This document shows, piece by piece, positions 15,076 to 28,034 of a DNA stretch of 64,000 bases. Below the pieces are notes generated by a model. It was not told the origin of the DNA, did not search any database, and saw only the letters and a list, made by a program, of their open reading frames with translations. The first letter of the stretch is position 1; every line of letters begins with the position of its first letter. This DNA is from Cynocephalus volans. Lineage: Eukaryota; Chordata; Mammalia; Dermoptera; Cynocephalidae. The stretch spans positions 14,032,130-14,096,129 of the forward strand of contig NC_084475.1 in the NCBI RefSeq assembly GCF_027409185.1. Reading direction: 5' to 3'. The position numbers and the translations under genes were made by a program.

Positions 15076-15730
15076 CCTGATGGCCTTCGCCAAGCTTTTC
15101 AGGGTAGCATTTCTTTTGTTGGACTGTGGGCTTCAGGATTAGGTCAGATATGTTTTCCTAATGTTGGGAAACCCATAACAACAGCTAGTCCTTGTACGTC
15201 AGAAAACTGAGTAAATTTGAGTGAAGTGATTCCATGAGATGGAAAGGTTTGCTGGGCCTTGAGAAGCATAAAAAACTATTTTGACATTTTGATCAAACAG
15301 GGTAGAGCCAAAAGCTCTCATGGCTGAAGAAAGATGTATATATTTTGGTAGCCTAAAATAGGAACTACCCCAAAGCAGACTGGTAGTTTCGAGGATGCCA
15401 CCAAGTCAAGTTTTAGTAAATTAGGAATAAAAGAATTACGCTTATGGAATTCAGCATTAGGAATCATCTTTTCAGTTTCAGCAAGAAAGATTTTCATGGA
15501 CTTAATACCAAAAGGAGTTTTCCTTGCCTGAGAGAAAATAGATCTCAGAAGTTCAAGATTTAAGTATCAAGAGACTCAACAAGTACAAATGTCTGAGACT
15601 CCTCAGCAATAGCAGTTGGCTTCCATTGTTCAAGGGAAAGCGTTCAGGGCTGAGAGTTCTTGGCTGATCTTTGCAGAATCCATCATGCCTTGGCTTTGGG
15701 GACTCAAATTTTGAGAGATCTACATTCTTG

Positions 15731-15881
15731 GTTCCCAGACTGGGACAATTAACAGTTACACATGGGGCATTTTTTTTATATTAAAGATTCCTAAGCATCA
15801 TCCCCAGAGATTGATTCTGAAGGACCAAGGATTATATGTCTCCTAGGTGTTTCTGAAGAGCAGCCAAGTTTGGGACCACTG
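15731..15881 (+). mobile_element. MER5A-like hAT element
   Basis: Diverged but ordered words: 'ccccagagattgattctgaa', 'cctaggtgtttctgaagagc' and the terminal 'gtttgggaccactg'. Confidence 0.6.
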
Positions 15882-17612
15882 ATGCAAGTGGTGGCATTGA
15901 AGCAGGTGCCTTAGACCCAGCAGCGGAATAGTCTCAGACCCGGGGGCGGGTGAGGACTGGAGGTTTTGGAAAAAACGTAGTTCATATAACTACAGAAAAC
16001 AAAACTTGGTTGATGGGAAAGCCAGAAGATAAAGTAAAACTGTAAAGGGTCGTGGGTTTTTAAAGGCCAGGAAATAACTAAATAAAAGCTCTTCCTTTAA
16101 TCCTCAAATAGGATTTCTATCAATAGAGTAGCTATCTATATGCAAGGTGTTTGAGATGGGGACATGGGGAAGGGACTCAGAATAGTCAGGATCAGAACTT
16201 GAGCAGGTGTATGACAAGCCCGGATTAGTTCTGCTGCTAGCCAGAAGGGACATGTGAGTAATGTACACCCAAAGACGGAAGGGGTGAGTCAGGTCAGACG
16301 TCTGGGATCCAGACCAGGCCAGAGGGATGGTAGAAAATTATAGAGCTACAGAGGCTGAATGAGGATTTTCAGCAGTTATATTCTGGAGTAGAACCATGTA
16401 AGTCGGGTTTGAGTTTTAAAGACATTAATACTGGCAGGTAAAAAAAAGACAGGGTCTAGGAGCTGAGGTGGCAGAGGGTGTGGCAAAGAGAATTGGTGGT
16501 CCCAGGCCCACTGTTGAACCGAGCAGGCTGTAAGGGATGTAGATCAGAACCCAGAGCACCTGGCAACAAGTGGGAAGACACTGAAGACAACTATCGCAGG
16601 ATTTTGGTGCATCCTGGGCTGGCCTCTCCTCGACCACGGGCATCTTATATGATCCCAGCTCAGGGCCTGTACTGGTGTCATTCACATAAGCTTGGCTGAA
16701 TCTATAGCTGGAAGTAAACAGGCTCGACTGACTAGAAAGGAAGAACAAGGTCAAGGAGCCGCACAGTTCCTGACACTCCTGAGAACATGGTTGTACAGTC
16801 CCAGTTTTCCTGACCTTGTTTCTCACCATCTTCCTCAGACTTTTTCCAAGGTCAGTGGGCTCCATCATGCTTTGTTTTTTAAGAGACTTTTCACCTTGCA
16901 AGAGAATTATTTTCTGTATAATCTCTTGGAAGCCAGCATGGTTCTTTTCATTAATACAGTGATCATTGGGATAGTATTTTTACATCCACAGCAACTTTTA
17001 CCACACCTGCTAAACATGTCATCAGTATTTGCTTAATTTATCCTTTATCCTGACAACCAAATCAAAACCAGAGAACCATCAATAGTAGAGATTACCCATC
17101 TGTCATTAAACATGGAGAAAAACAGGTGCAGGGAAAATGTGAATTAGTAGCATAAGTGAACTCTTTTCTGGTTCTACTTAAGTTAGTGATGCATTGAACA
17201 TAAATAGGAAATGTTTGCTGGCCAGTGAAAGGAATGGAGTAATAGAAGAGACATACTGACACAGATAGCAGTGACACGTAGTAGTCATTTATAAGTGAAA
17301 GCTATGCTTTTTGCTAAAATGTTTAACAGAAGATACAAATGATCATTTCATGAAGCGTGTACACGTGGATCATCTGGGCAGCATATTCATCATATCAAAA
17401 ATAAGTATAGGTCCTGATCACCAGAGACTCCCTCAGCCTTTTGAAAAAACTTCTTTACCTGGAATAGGTTTGTCTTTCAACATTTAGCTGCAATTCAATG
17501 CAGAGATTATTAATCCATCTACTTAACGCATTCTTTTCCTGGAGTCTAGCCGTAGGAACCTTCAGCACTGAATGTTGGGGAAGGGATAAATCTAGATGAA
17601 CTATCACAGTGA

Positions 17613-17762
<150 letters not shown>

Positions 17763-18281
17763 TGATTGCTGGCATTTGGAGAAGTTTCTCTTACTTTAGG
17801 CTGTTATAGGAAGGCCAAGGAAAAGAGAAAGATGTTAGTCTTCTGTTTGTTTTCATTTTGGAGTTTGACATCAGAGCACCAAAGCTCGTGTGATATCAGC
17901 TGACATTTATTGAATAGCTTTCATTTCTTAATACCCACCCTTGCCTCTCTGTGCCACCAGTCCCCAACTCTCACTTGCCCACATTGATCATGCCAATTGA
18001 TCTCCTAAAGCCAGAGAGACTCTAAACCTCGGGTTAACCAATTTTATAGTCTTCTCCCCACTAAAGATTGTAACCAAGGTCCCCCCCCCCACAAAACAAG
18101 AGTGACTAATTTGAATTTATTAAAGTTAAGGTCTTCTAAATTTTAGCCTTTTCATCTGTTTAATCTATAAATTTAAATTATCTGAATAACAGTTCCATTG
18201 CCTAAGCTAACTGGGATAATTTGAATAACTCAGATAATGATGCTGGTTTCAGGTCACAGTAACAGACCTGTTTCTCTTTGA

Positions 18282-18497
<216 letters not shown>

Positions 18498-18794
18498 TGA
18501 CATGCAATAGTGAATGAGCTATTGTCTGGAGCTCTGGGGTTTTTTATTACAGGTTTTGGTTATAATGGCCTTCAGAAGAGTTGACTAGAATTTACATAAT
18601 TGTTCTTGTCCTCCATTAGTGTTGTCACTGGAGAGCTGGGATCTTGTTTTTTTTCCCTTAAGTGGTTTCCCTGCTAGAAGAGAAGGTGCTTTCCTTAGTG
18701 CTTAAGAACTCCTTTTTAGCATCAGAACCAAACAGCTTTATACCACGAGGAGGAACAGAATACAGCTGTCCCCCATCAAGGTGTCTAATACTAA

Positions 18795-18902
18795 GGGGCT
18801 AGCCAGTTAGCTCAGTTGGTTAGAGTTGTGGTGTTACAACACCAAGGTCAAAGGCTCGGATCTCCTTACTGGCCAGCCACCAAAAAAACAAGCAAAAAAA
18901 AA
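18795..18902 (+). mobile_element. tRNA-Ile-like SINE monomer
   Basis: 'gttagctcagttggttagag' is intact, followed by 'acaacaccaaggtcaaagg' and a CA-rich tail 'gccaccaaaaaaac'. Confidence 0.88.
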
Positions 18903-19187
18903 GACAGGACTTATAGTTCATCTCCTTTTAACATTTAAGAAACAAACACCTTTCTAGTTATGAGTTTTGAATATTGTATTATAGAAATATATCCTTAGAG
19001 TTAAAAAAAAAAAAAAAAGACATAAGAGAATATTGAAAAATTTTGGTAATTGTCCACAATAGAAAAAAAGCGCATACACTTTCAGATGCAGACTTCACAG
19101 TGTAGAAGTACAAGATAACCATGAACACTAAAGGCCAACAGAATTCACAAACTAGATAATAAGACTTAAAAAGATTTGGCTTTGATT

Positions 19188-19192
<5 letters not shown>

Positions 19193-19232
<40 letters not shown>
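19193..19232. repeat. Poly-T tract
   Basis: About 40 consecutive T bases between 'gattgga' and 'gctaaatcag', with no tRNA-like head beside it. It may be the relic tail of a minus-strand retroposed copy. Confidence 0.8.
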
Positions 19233-19235
<3 letters not shown>

Positions 19236-20280
19236 AAATCAGTACCTAGCAAGCAGGAGGGCAGGGCAGGCAGCAGGAACAGGGCTGCAGCACACTCCTG
19301 TGCACTGGCTGGGACGGCACAGCTGCTGCCTCTGGCATGAGACAAATACCCGGCCATTGGTGAGAAGAGTTCCTTTCTGATCCTCCGGCATGAGTAGAGA
19401 GGCCCAAAACCAAGAGTCATTTCTCCCATGGAGAAAATGGCCTTCCTTATTAAAGGGATTATTTAGTTGATAACTTGATAGGTAGAGATTGAAGAAAGTG
19501 AAATAGAAACTTCTAATTGTGTCTAAGACTATTTCTAAATTTATAAAACAAATATAACAGAATGATCTGTAGAGGCAAGAGACAGAAACAGTCCATAGAA
19601 GTGGCCTCTTGGATCCTTACATTTATCTCTGTTTATCCAAAGAGCTTCAGCGCTGGCGTAAGTAATGTTGACCTGGACATCATTTAAGCAAGCTTTGGAA
19701 TTGCGAGGGCAGGACGGTGGAGACAACTGCAATACGTATTTAATAATTTAAAGTTGTATCTGGGACAGGGAGTGAAAAGAATAAACTTTCTGGAATCTAA
19801 AACATAGCAAGTAAATTTTTTATTAATGTGGACAGATCTGGTTCTGTCTAGATGTTTCTTTGGCTTGCTCTCAAAAGTGACAGTTATTGAAAAAAACAGT
19901 TTTGTTTAATCATATAGTTATTCTGGGAGCTGTGAAGATGACAAAGTTCATCATTAAAATTGAAAAGCTATTTCTTCAATTCTCAAATTCAGTAAAAACC
20001 AGTATCTCAATTTTAAATTTTTCTCCCTAAAATTGTTCTCTAAACCTTGGTGTTTTACCATTCATCTAAATGAGATACTGGACTACGTATACACTGATAC
20101 AGGATTGTATCTGAATAGGCAGAAAATGGGTATATATCAGGCCCTTCCTCTTTGGGAACACTTAGGCTCTTTGAGGCCTAGACCAGATCTTAACGGGTAC
20201 GAGAAACACCAGTGCAAAGTGTGGGGATCTGAGCTTCAGGTAAGCCTATGAAAAACCCTTACAGATATTCCATACACAGG

Positions 20281-20371
20281 ACCTGGCTGGTCTGCTCAGT
20301 TGGTTAGATCATAGCCTTGTAACACCAAGGTCATGGGTTTGGATCCCCATACTGGCCAGCTGCCAAAAAAC
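20281..20371 (+). mobile_element. tRNA-Ile-like SINE, plus arm of an inverted pair
   Basis: Slightly shortened A-box region ('ctgctcagttggttagatc') and B box 'gggtttggatcccc'. Confidence 0.85.
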
Positions 20372-20396
20372 ACAGTGTTCCTTACACATATTTTTT

Positions 20397-20500
20397 TTTT
20401 TAATCTTTTTTATTTTTTTGCAGCTGACTGGCATGGGGAACCAAACCAAACCTTGGTGTTATAACACCACTCTCTAACCTACTGAGCTAAATGGCTAGCC
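20397..20500 (-). mobile_element. tRNA-Ile-like SINE, minus arm of an inverted pair
   Basis: Flanked by perfect 17-base duplications 'ccttacacatatttttt' at 20380-20396 and 20501-20517, so retrotransposition is clear. It lies 25 bases from an oppositely oriented relative. Confidence 0.9.
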
Positions 20501-21223
20501 CCTTACACATATTTTTTAAGCTGATTAAAATAAAATAGCATGCTAAATAGAAGTCAGATCCCCTTTTATACATCTTAAGTGAGTATAATAGTGAGCACAT
20601 GGTTTCTGTTTATCATCTCTTCCTGGAAGCTTTGCAAAATCCCACCCCTGTCCCCTGTCAAGAATTTCCATGAATTACTGAGAGATTTCTCTCAATTTGT
20701 TAGTGTTGATTTTGGCTGGTGAGTTTTCTATATTTATCCCCCCTCCCCCCAACCAAAATAGTCAATGTCTAATTTTTTGACTTTTGCTTTGGCCCCTGGA
20801 TAGTAACTTGGATACTGATAGGTAGAAAAAACTTTGAGGAAATTTAATCTAGGCAGCATAGGTGGATAACAGCAGTTTTTCCAACTGTCTTTCTAACACA
20901 GCATGTTGGTATAGGTATATCACATACACACACACCCTTCTTAGTTTTGCTTGTGATATCCTCATGCCAAAATACATGAAGTCAGCCCCTCTTAGGTCTT
21001 AGCCCCCTCAGAACTGCATAAAAGCAGGTGTGCTATTCTAAGGCAAGCGTGTATTCACCTGCACATTGTTTACTGTGTCTTCTAAAAACTTGAATTCTGG
21101 ATCTACTGCTTTATTTTTCCTTTCCTATTCCCAGTCCCCTGCTCCTAATTATCCCTAGTGGGAGCAATTTAATTCTGCAACAAATTCTCATGGTTAAGGA
21201 AAAGGTATTCAGAAATACACCCT

Positions 21224-21314
21224 TGTTGGTAGAGCGTGGTGCTGACAACACCAAGTCAAGGGTTCAGATCCCCTTACCAGTCATCTTTTTAAAAAGAAAA
21301 AGAAAAGAAAAAAA
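21224..21314 (+). mobile_element. SINE fragment, second-monomer type
   Basis: Begins within the tRNA-like part ('ttggtagagcgtggtgctga') and has the 'accaagtcaagggttcagat' and 'ccagtcatcttt' end seen in the right half of the dimers at 30757 and 63566. Confidence 0.8.
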
Positions 21315-21599
21315 GAAGTACATTCCTGAACAAAAAATCATGGTTGAGGGAAAGAATACTACATTTAGTTATATTAGTTTAATATTACTAAGAACTTCAT
21401 TAGAATCCCCAAAATAGTCTCTTTCCTTCTGAAAGGGCTTCATGCCCATTCTCTACAAATGCCCTGTAAGAGAGACACTTGGAGATTCCTTCCACACTTC
21501 CTTGTCTGTCCTTCCATGGGGTCAGAAATTCACTGTGAGAAGGTAGATGAGAGAGACTCCAGTCCCCTCGAGCAAGGGTCAGCAGAATAAGAAAACAAA

Positions 21600-21963
21600 A
21601 TATGTTTCTTGCAGTTCAGAGGCTGGGGAATCCAAAGTCCTGGGAACACATCCGGTGAGGGCCTCATTCTTGGTGGTAACTCCACAGCAACGCAGTGTGT
21701 CACATGACGGATGGCTGAGCAAGAGAGCTGAACTGCTCACTTGCTGTCCTTTTAAAGCCATTAGAACCATGCCCATGACCACCCATAAAACCATCAGTGG
21801 ATCAATCCATTCACAAGGGTACAGTCCTCACAATCTAATCACCTCTTAAAGTCCCCATGTTTCAATTACCATAATAGGATTCCCCACCATCTTAACACTG
21901 TTACAGTGGGAATTAAGTTTTCAATATCGAAACCTTTTGGGAACACATTTAAACCACTGCATG
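21600..21963 (-). mobile_element. MaLR-type solo LTR
   Basis: The reverse of a MaLR LTR: 'gttcagaggctggggaatcc' near the left, 'cattcacaagggtacagtcc', 'cacctcttaaagtcc', and 'aacacatttaaaccactgca' at the right end. Strongly diverged. Confidence 0.6.
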
Positions 21964-21965
21964 TG

Positions 21966-22095
21966 CTATCTGTGGTTGTTTCACACTACAACAGCAAAGC
22001 TAAGTAGTTGCAACAGAAACCATATGCCCCAAAAAGATGAAAATGTTTACTATCTGGCTCTTTACAGAAAGTGTGCTGACCCCTGCCCTAGAGGA
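21966..22095 (+). mobile_element. hAT-type element 3' end
   Basis: Ends 'tttactatctggctctttac' and 'gtgctgacccctgccc', which is the terminal part of a common Charlie-like element. It abuts the LTR. Confidence 0.6.
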
Positions 22096-22794
22096 ATACG
22101 ACACCTCCGTGTATTGGAGTGACGAAAGAGACTGGGGGATCACTGCTCTAAAACATTTTGTGTTAGGAAACACAGTTAAGTAAGAGACTCTCTCAACTTA
22201 TCTCTAATACTTAGTGCCCTGTGTTGCCCCTGAAATACCCATAAACCATAAGTACAGTAGTAGCTCAAAGAGGTCGCTCCTTGCCCTCCAAGATTTTTAT
22301 CAAGAATGTTTATATCACCACTATAAATAAATTAGTATCACTTGTCATGATCAGAATGCTAAAACATAATTTAAAAGTTTCTTAATCACAATAAATATTT
22401 TACGTCCCTGAAAATAAGTTCATTAATGAGAATAGAACTACTGAATGATCCATCAGTCTTAAAGGGATATTTGCCTCATATTGTCAAGTTTAAGACAAAG
22501 GTGAGATCCTATATTAATAAGAGGGATTTTTTTTTTGACATTCTAACTCACATGTAGTAGGAAAGAAAAAAATCTTAACTGACTTCTCTGAATTAGTTAC
22601 TGAGAATTGATTCTTAAATGATGTGGGTGACGTTTAAGAAGCTGTTAGAATGGAGTTATTTGTAATTGTCCACAAAGAAACAGAGGGAAAAACTTTCTTA
22701 TCTATTCATTGCTGCCATCTGCGTTGAGAAAATAATTGAAGATCTTTTATCAAGACTTTAAGAATCTCTTCATAATGTTCAAAATAGTTGAAGA

Positions 22795-22903
22795 GGGCTG
22801 GCCAGTTAGCTCAGTTGGTTAGATCACGGTGTTGTAACCTCAAGGTCAAGGGTTCAGATGCCTTTACCAGGCAGCCACCAGAAAAGAAGATTAAAAAAAA
22901 AGA
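22795..22903 (+). mobile_element. tRNA-Ile-like SINE monomer
   Basis: 'gccagttagctcagttggtt' is followed by a diverged B box ('gggttcagatgcc') and an AG-rich tail. Confidence 0.87.
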
Positions 22904-24339
22904 GAGAGAGTTGAGATAACTGATGTTAACTGATAACTGACTGATTCTTTTCCAAGATTTAGATCTAAACATACTCAGCATGATCAGGGAATGTACCTCA
23001 TAGCTCCAGTTTACAATACTGATGTAAATTTGCCTAATGCAAATATTGCTACAAGATAAGTTCGTTTGCATAGCCAGTCCCAACCATGTATATGATCTGG
23101 CAGATTAAAAATTTCATCCAGAAAGACTAGAGATTCTTTCAAAACTGGAATTAGTAGTCGAATAAGACTGCTACCTGCAGAAGCCAGTGTACTTCAGGTG
23201 CGAGGCAGGGTAACTGCTCATCTCTTCACAAAGCTAAGGGGAAAAAGACTTCCATTAATATGATTTGCCATTTTAAACAGCCTTCTTGATCTTGTCTCTT
23301 AAAATCACACTCCACACCTTCCAGAGTACTGACAAAAGCTTCCTTAGGTAAGCAACAGTGCTTAGATTTTGCTTCCAGGGCAGCAGCTTGGATTTTCAAA
23401 CAAGTCTTCCAGCAGCATGCATGGAAATTCAGCATGAGAATCCCAACAAGCAATCCTTACTCCCTTCCCATCCATCTGCAGAAGAGCTACGGGACGCCCA
23501 GGCTACTCTCCATCCTTGAGAAGATTTACAGTGAAGGTTCTGCTCCTGAAGGCTGGAAGTATTCACAGGCATGCCTGAACACCCTGGTTGTAACTCACAC
23601 ACGGCCTGTGTAAAACCATGGTGCTGCCCGCTTTAGTTTAATCCTGAATAATAATACCTGAAATACTGAGTTTACTGGGGAAAGTGTATTTTTTTCTACT
23701 ACACACTAAAACAACTAGGCATGAAAAATAAAATTATTTTGTTGTAGGCTATTTTACACTTTATGGAAAACCTACATATTATTACTACCACTCTTCAGAA
23801 TGAAAATTTTTTAAAAAATAAAAAATATTCTTCCGATCTGATCATTTGCCTCTTCTAGAACCCCACCTGTGAAATGGGTGGGTGTGTCCCTGGACAGCTT
23901 ATCCAATTTACTGGAGGCTCCTTTGTCTGGACTGTAAAATGGGGATAATTATACATACTTTGCAGAGATTTGGTGAGATTCAAAGTCCTGCATTTGTTAA
24001 TTCCAGCAACGTATGACAGTAGGAACTCATTAATAGCAGCTGTTCTAAAACCTCTCATTGCATACTACATACTGATTCCAAACCTGAGCCACGCAAGAAA
24101 GCCCCACTATAATCCACACTTAAGCCCAGCTAATGTTTGGGCTCTTGCTGCATGCAGTGCCATGCAGGATGCTTTACATGCATGTTGGGAAAATACAGGA
24201 AAACAGTCAGTACCCCTCAGATGTTCAGAATCTTGCCAAGCATTTGATGTAAATATGCACTTGTGCCCATGTGTTCCTTGGCTATTGACTAATGTAATTG
24301 CTCATGTGCACCCAGGTGTCCTGGGTTATGGACTTAAGT

Positions 24340-24560
24340 ATAAAGGACGAGCGGCTCTGCTCCACGGGGCCCTCCTGCCCCCCGGGGGGGGGGGGCCACG
24401 GGGAGGCTGTTACTGCGGCTGGAGGCTGTTGCTGTCAGTGACCCGGGGATGCCCCGAAAGGCCACTGCCACTGCCGCTGCTACTGCTGAGGACTGCCAGT
24501 GGCTCCCGGGATCTTTCCCAATTACCTAGCGTGGACCTGCCTGTGAGGGGTCTGGTGACC
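24340..24560 (+). other. GC-rich block with TATA-like start, possible LTR
   Basis: An abrupt change from AT-rich intron to GC-rich DNA, preceded by 'taagtataaaggac' and holding a run of 12 G bases. 'tgtgaggggtctg' appears twice near its right border. It could be part of an old LTR or a small CpG island. No coding role is supported. Confidence 0.35.
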
Positions 24561-24599
24561 CAGCCTGATGTGTGAGGGGTCTGTAACCCTAGAGTGCAT

Positions 24600-24775
24600 C
24601 TTCTCATTTGGCCCTCACAACAGCCCTGTGACATAGGTGCTGTGCCCATTTTCCAGAATGAGGAGACTGAGGCTTGGGGTTAGGGCTATTTGTCACATAG
24701 CTCAGAGTGGTTTGAGCTGGCATTTAAACCCCTGCACTCTGACTCTTGGGCTGGCATTCTTTTAGACTGCCTTAG
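24600..24775 (+). mobile_element. MIR
   Basis: Contains 'catttggccctcacaacagc', 'ccattttccagaatgaggag' and 'actgaggcttgggg'. Confidence 0.75.
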
Positions 24776-26640
24776 CCCCTGCCTTCCAGCTCCAGGCAAG
24801 CCAGGTAGCTGTCACTTCACCTACCAAAGATAGGGGCTGGTCCTACCTCATGCCTCATACTGAGGCTCTTCATTTCTCCAAAAAGCTTACTTGAGCCTCC
24901 ACCCTCCTTTTCTAGTGAACTAAATTACATTGGTGTTTGATTTATATAATGGCATAGATAGTATATCATTAAGTGTTCCATGTCACTACCTTACCTCCCC
25001 GGGATAAGCCTTTTTTGTACCATTTACTGCCCCATAATACCCCACATAAGGCACAGAATATATTCTTAAATTTAAATAAGCCATACAGGGAAGCAGCTGT
25101 CATGCTAAAGAAAACCATTTGATTTAATTGCCAGTTTATAGCAGCAGCTGAGGCCATCTGCGCAAGAACTGCCACGTGCAGCCCCAAACTGCCTGCCAGA
25201 GCACAGGTGTGAGCCAAGTGTAATGACGGTGTGTTTCCCATACACTCGAGTACTTGGTTTTACATACATTTTGCTCTCCCGTTTTAAAGATAACTTGTTC
25301 CCGCCACAGCCAATCTGCCTCCAATCCTGTTGTATTTTAGTAGCTCGTTCACTTACAGGATAAAAGGAAATAAACATACATGCAGCAGATTACTTCTGCA
25401 CCTCATATCCTGTTTAGGCTGACAGTGGGCTCACTCAGGGACGCTGGGAACAGAAGATCCCATGGTATGGCCATTGAGTGTCTTAACTAGAAGTTCCTCC
25501 AGTTCTCCAGGTCATGGGTTAGTTTTTGATAACTCCCACCAGTTGAGTCTTACTGCACTTACTGGCATAATGGCCTGTTTTTCGACACTAAAACAGAAAA
25601 AGTTAATGGCATGTTTGGTAAATTCAAATCTCAAGAGAAAAATCCTAAATTGTTAGGGAACCACAGGAAATAGCTGGCTTTCCAAGGCATTTGATGGATT
25701 CTGCTCATAAATGAAGTTACATTTCATGCCTAAAAGAGACCTTGAGGTTCAAGCTCAGCATCGTGGTCTTAGAAAACAAGGTCCTGGACTTTCAAAGGCC
25801 CTTAAAACCAAATGTACAAGAAGGTCAAGGGTTCTGCCTCTCTTACCTGTCATCCTGATATAACCATTCTCTCACAAAATGGAGAAATCAGAGCTCAGGA
25901 CAATAGAACCTATTTCATGATGGGATGATAAATTGTTTCTGATAAACCAGAAGAGAGGAAAAAATTTTTAAAAAGGCACTACATTTCCTCCCTTACCAAA
26001 CTCTGCCCACTTCCTCCAAATCTTGAGAACATTATGTGCAAATAATTAGAGAATTAGTAGGCAGCAAAGTAGGAAAATGAAACTTGTTTAACTTATTAGC
26101 CTTTTAAAGCGACAGACTTGTCTGACAGGAGATGCAAATAAGGTTAGGTTGTTGAGACTTTCCTTGTTGTAATACTGGGTTTACCAGTATCCCTGCCCCC
26201 CACCCCTCACCCCCCCTCAATCCACACCCCTAAACCCCAGTGCAGGTTTCTCGTCTGTTGCAGAAAAGGAATCACATTCTCCAGCTGACAGATCACCACC
26301 TCCCCTTCCAGCCCTCCACAGAGCAGAGCACTGGCCAAGCCCTGTCCGTTCCTTCACTCACTCTGTAGCAGGTGCCCAGCTCTTGACTCCTGAGCCCCAG
26401 GCAGGAGAACACGTGGTCCTGGGGTCTCACCTGCTGGTAGGAAAGCAGGCGCTCTGTCGGGGCAGGGGACTTGCGAGCTTCAGCAGCAGAAGCAGGAGGT
26501 GCTGAATCCCATGGCTGGCTGACCGACTGCAGATAAAGCAGAGTCGTGAGGGGACACCTAGTGCAGATACTCTTTCTGCAGACACTTTTACACTGAGGCC
26601 AGGGCCAAATCAGGTTTCCGTATGCTTTTATCGACAGTTT

Positions 26641-26729
26641 TTTGTTTTTGTGGCTGGCCAGTATAGGGATCCGAACCCTTGACCTTCTATAACACCACTC
26701 TCTAACCACCTGAGCTAACTGGCCAGCCT
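26641..26729 (-). mobile_element. tRNA-Ile-like SINE, minus orientation
   Basis: 'gtggctggccagtataggga', 'tccgaacccttgacctt' and 'tgagctaactggccagcc' are intact; about 8 bases are missing in the middle ('ccttctataacacc'). Confidence 0.87.
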
Positions 26730-26974
26730 GTTTACCGTTTTAATGGCCAACAGCAGACCCTTTGATGACAGTAAGAAATGGGCTTGTGAGTTCCCCACAG
26801 TCCTGCAGATTGCTCCCACCTTCCAGCAAAGGCCCCGCTCAGAACCAGCAGGGGTTGCCTTCTTCCCACGCTGCCCTCCCAGCCTTGGTGCTGGGCTTCC
26901 CCAGAGAACTTAGCAGGTGGCACCTCTGTCTGGCCTCTGTCACACTTAAATGGTAATCCCACGTTCAGTGATCT

Positions 26975-27175
26975 AGACCATGGGCCACCACACTTTCTCA
27001 GTAGAAGACCAAATGGTAAATATCTTAGAATCTGCAGGCCATTGCGTCTCTGTGGCAACCGCTCAACTCCATAGTAATCATTTTCACGTGTAACAAAATA
27101 CTCGATTTCCTCCCAACCTTTTAAAAACCATCCTTAGCTCCCTTTGGCCCACAGGCTGTAGATTGCTGACTCCTT
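26975..27175 (-). mobile_element. hAT-type fragment, minus orientation
   Basis: The right end 'ggcccacaggctgtagattg' followed by 'ctgactcc' is the reverse of the 'caggggtcagcaatctac' type of terminus seen at 28818. The interior is degraded. Confidence 0.5.
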
Positions 27176-27345
27176 ATGTAGGCTTGTATCAGTGCTTGGT
27201 ATCAATAGGAAGAGCATCCATATCCATGGGGACTGAGCACTTCTGTTCCCAAAAGACCAGGCCCATTTCTCACTCAGGGCTGGGCCCCATTTTCTTTAAC
27301 AAAAACCATTCGCATGTTAGCAGGGCTGATAAACAGGAGTCTTAC

Positions 27346-27378
27346 CTGAAACAGTGATTGCAAAGGTTGGAGGGGGGT
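27346..27378 (-). CDS. Candidate CPSF4L 3' exon 7
   Basis: On the minus strand, the acceptor 'ttattcctcccag' and donor 'TTTCAG|gtaagac' bound 33 bases in phase 0. They read TPLQPLQSLFQ. The composition recalls the Pro/Gln/Leu-rich tail of the paralogue CPSF4 just after its fifth zinc finger. This is speculative and needs transcript support; an exon after this one would be required. Confidence 0.25.
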
Positions 27379-27546
27379 CTGGGAGGAATAACCACATATA
27401 TGTGCCCCACATGTATGATGACATGTGCCATTCACAGGTGAGCGAGGGTCCCTCGGGAGCAGTGCATGCTGGGGAGTGTTCCCTAGGGTGCGTCAGCAGC
27501 ATGAAGTGAGGGGAGGGGGACACAAGGGCACCCTGCCTGCACTCAC

Positions 27547-27580
27547 CTGTCTGTGACTCGGGTTGAATAAAAGATCCATC
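27547..27580 (-). CDS. Candidate CPSF4L 3' exon 6
   Basis: Bounded by a strong acceptor ('ctctctctgcctttagtcccag') and donor ('GACAG|gtgagtgc'). Its 34 bases follow the phase of exon 5 exactly, completing a Gln codon and reading MDLLFNPSHRQ in phase 0. The human CPSF4L C-terminus as I remember it differs here, so this is either a lineage variant or an unused pair of sites. Confidence 0.35.
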
Positions 27581-28034
27581 CTGGGACTAAAGGCAGAGAG
27601 AGACAATTACAGCCTGGCTCTCACCTCCCATCTCCTGCTCATTGACATGCTGTGCGCCAGCCTGCTGCAGCTTTCATATTTCAGAAGCCCGCAGCAAAGG
27701 AACCGTTGCCCTAGCCAGGAACTGAGGGAGAATTGCAGGGGACAGAGTTGGGGAGTGTGTATTAAGTGCTTCTCTTATTCCTAGAACAGTTTGTGAAGAG
27801 ATCTTCACCATACCCAGCATGAGTGCATGTTAACAGGATGGGTTAGGGTTCAGAGTTCAGTGCAGCCACCAGCACACCAAGATCTCCAGGGCCGGGCAGC
27901 CATGCAAGGAAAACAATGGTCAGATGCCTGCCAGACATTTAATTTTCCACCGTGGGCCAGTGAAGGTACAGAAGGATCTAGAAGGCCAGGCCCAGCACTC
28001 CATTGGGAGTTGGTAATCCAGGGATCATACTTAC

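Noticed and set aside
19541-19732. Minus-strand 63-codon frame (PPSCPRNSKACLND) as a lost MTNAP1 tail
   Set aside because: It has a faint likeness to the human C-terminus but lies on the wrong strand and has no suitable splice sites.
23970-24575. A 201-codon plus-strand frame
   Set aside because: It runs through MIR-like and GC-rich repeat sequence, has no domain I recognise, and lacks a matching splice context.
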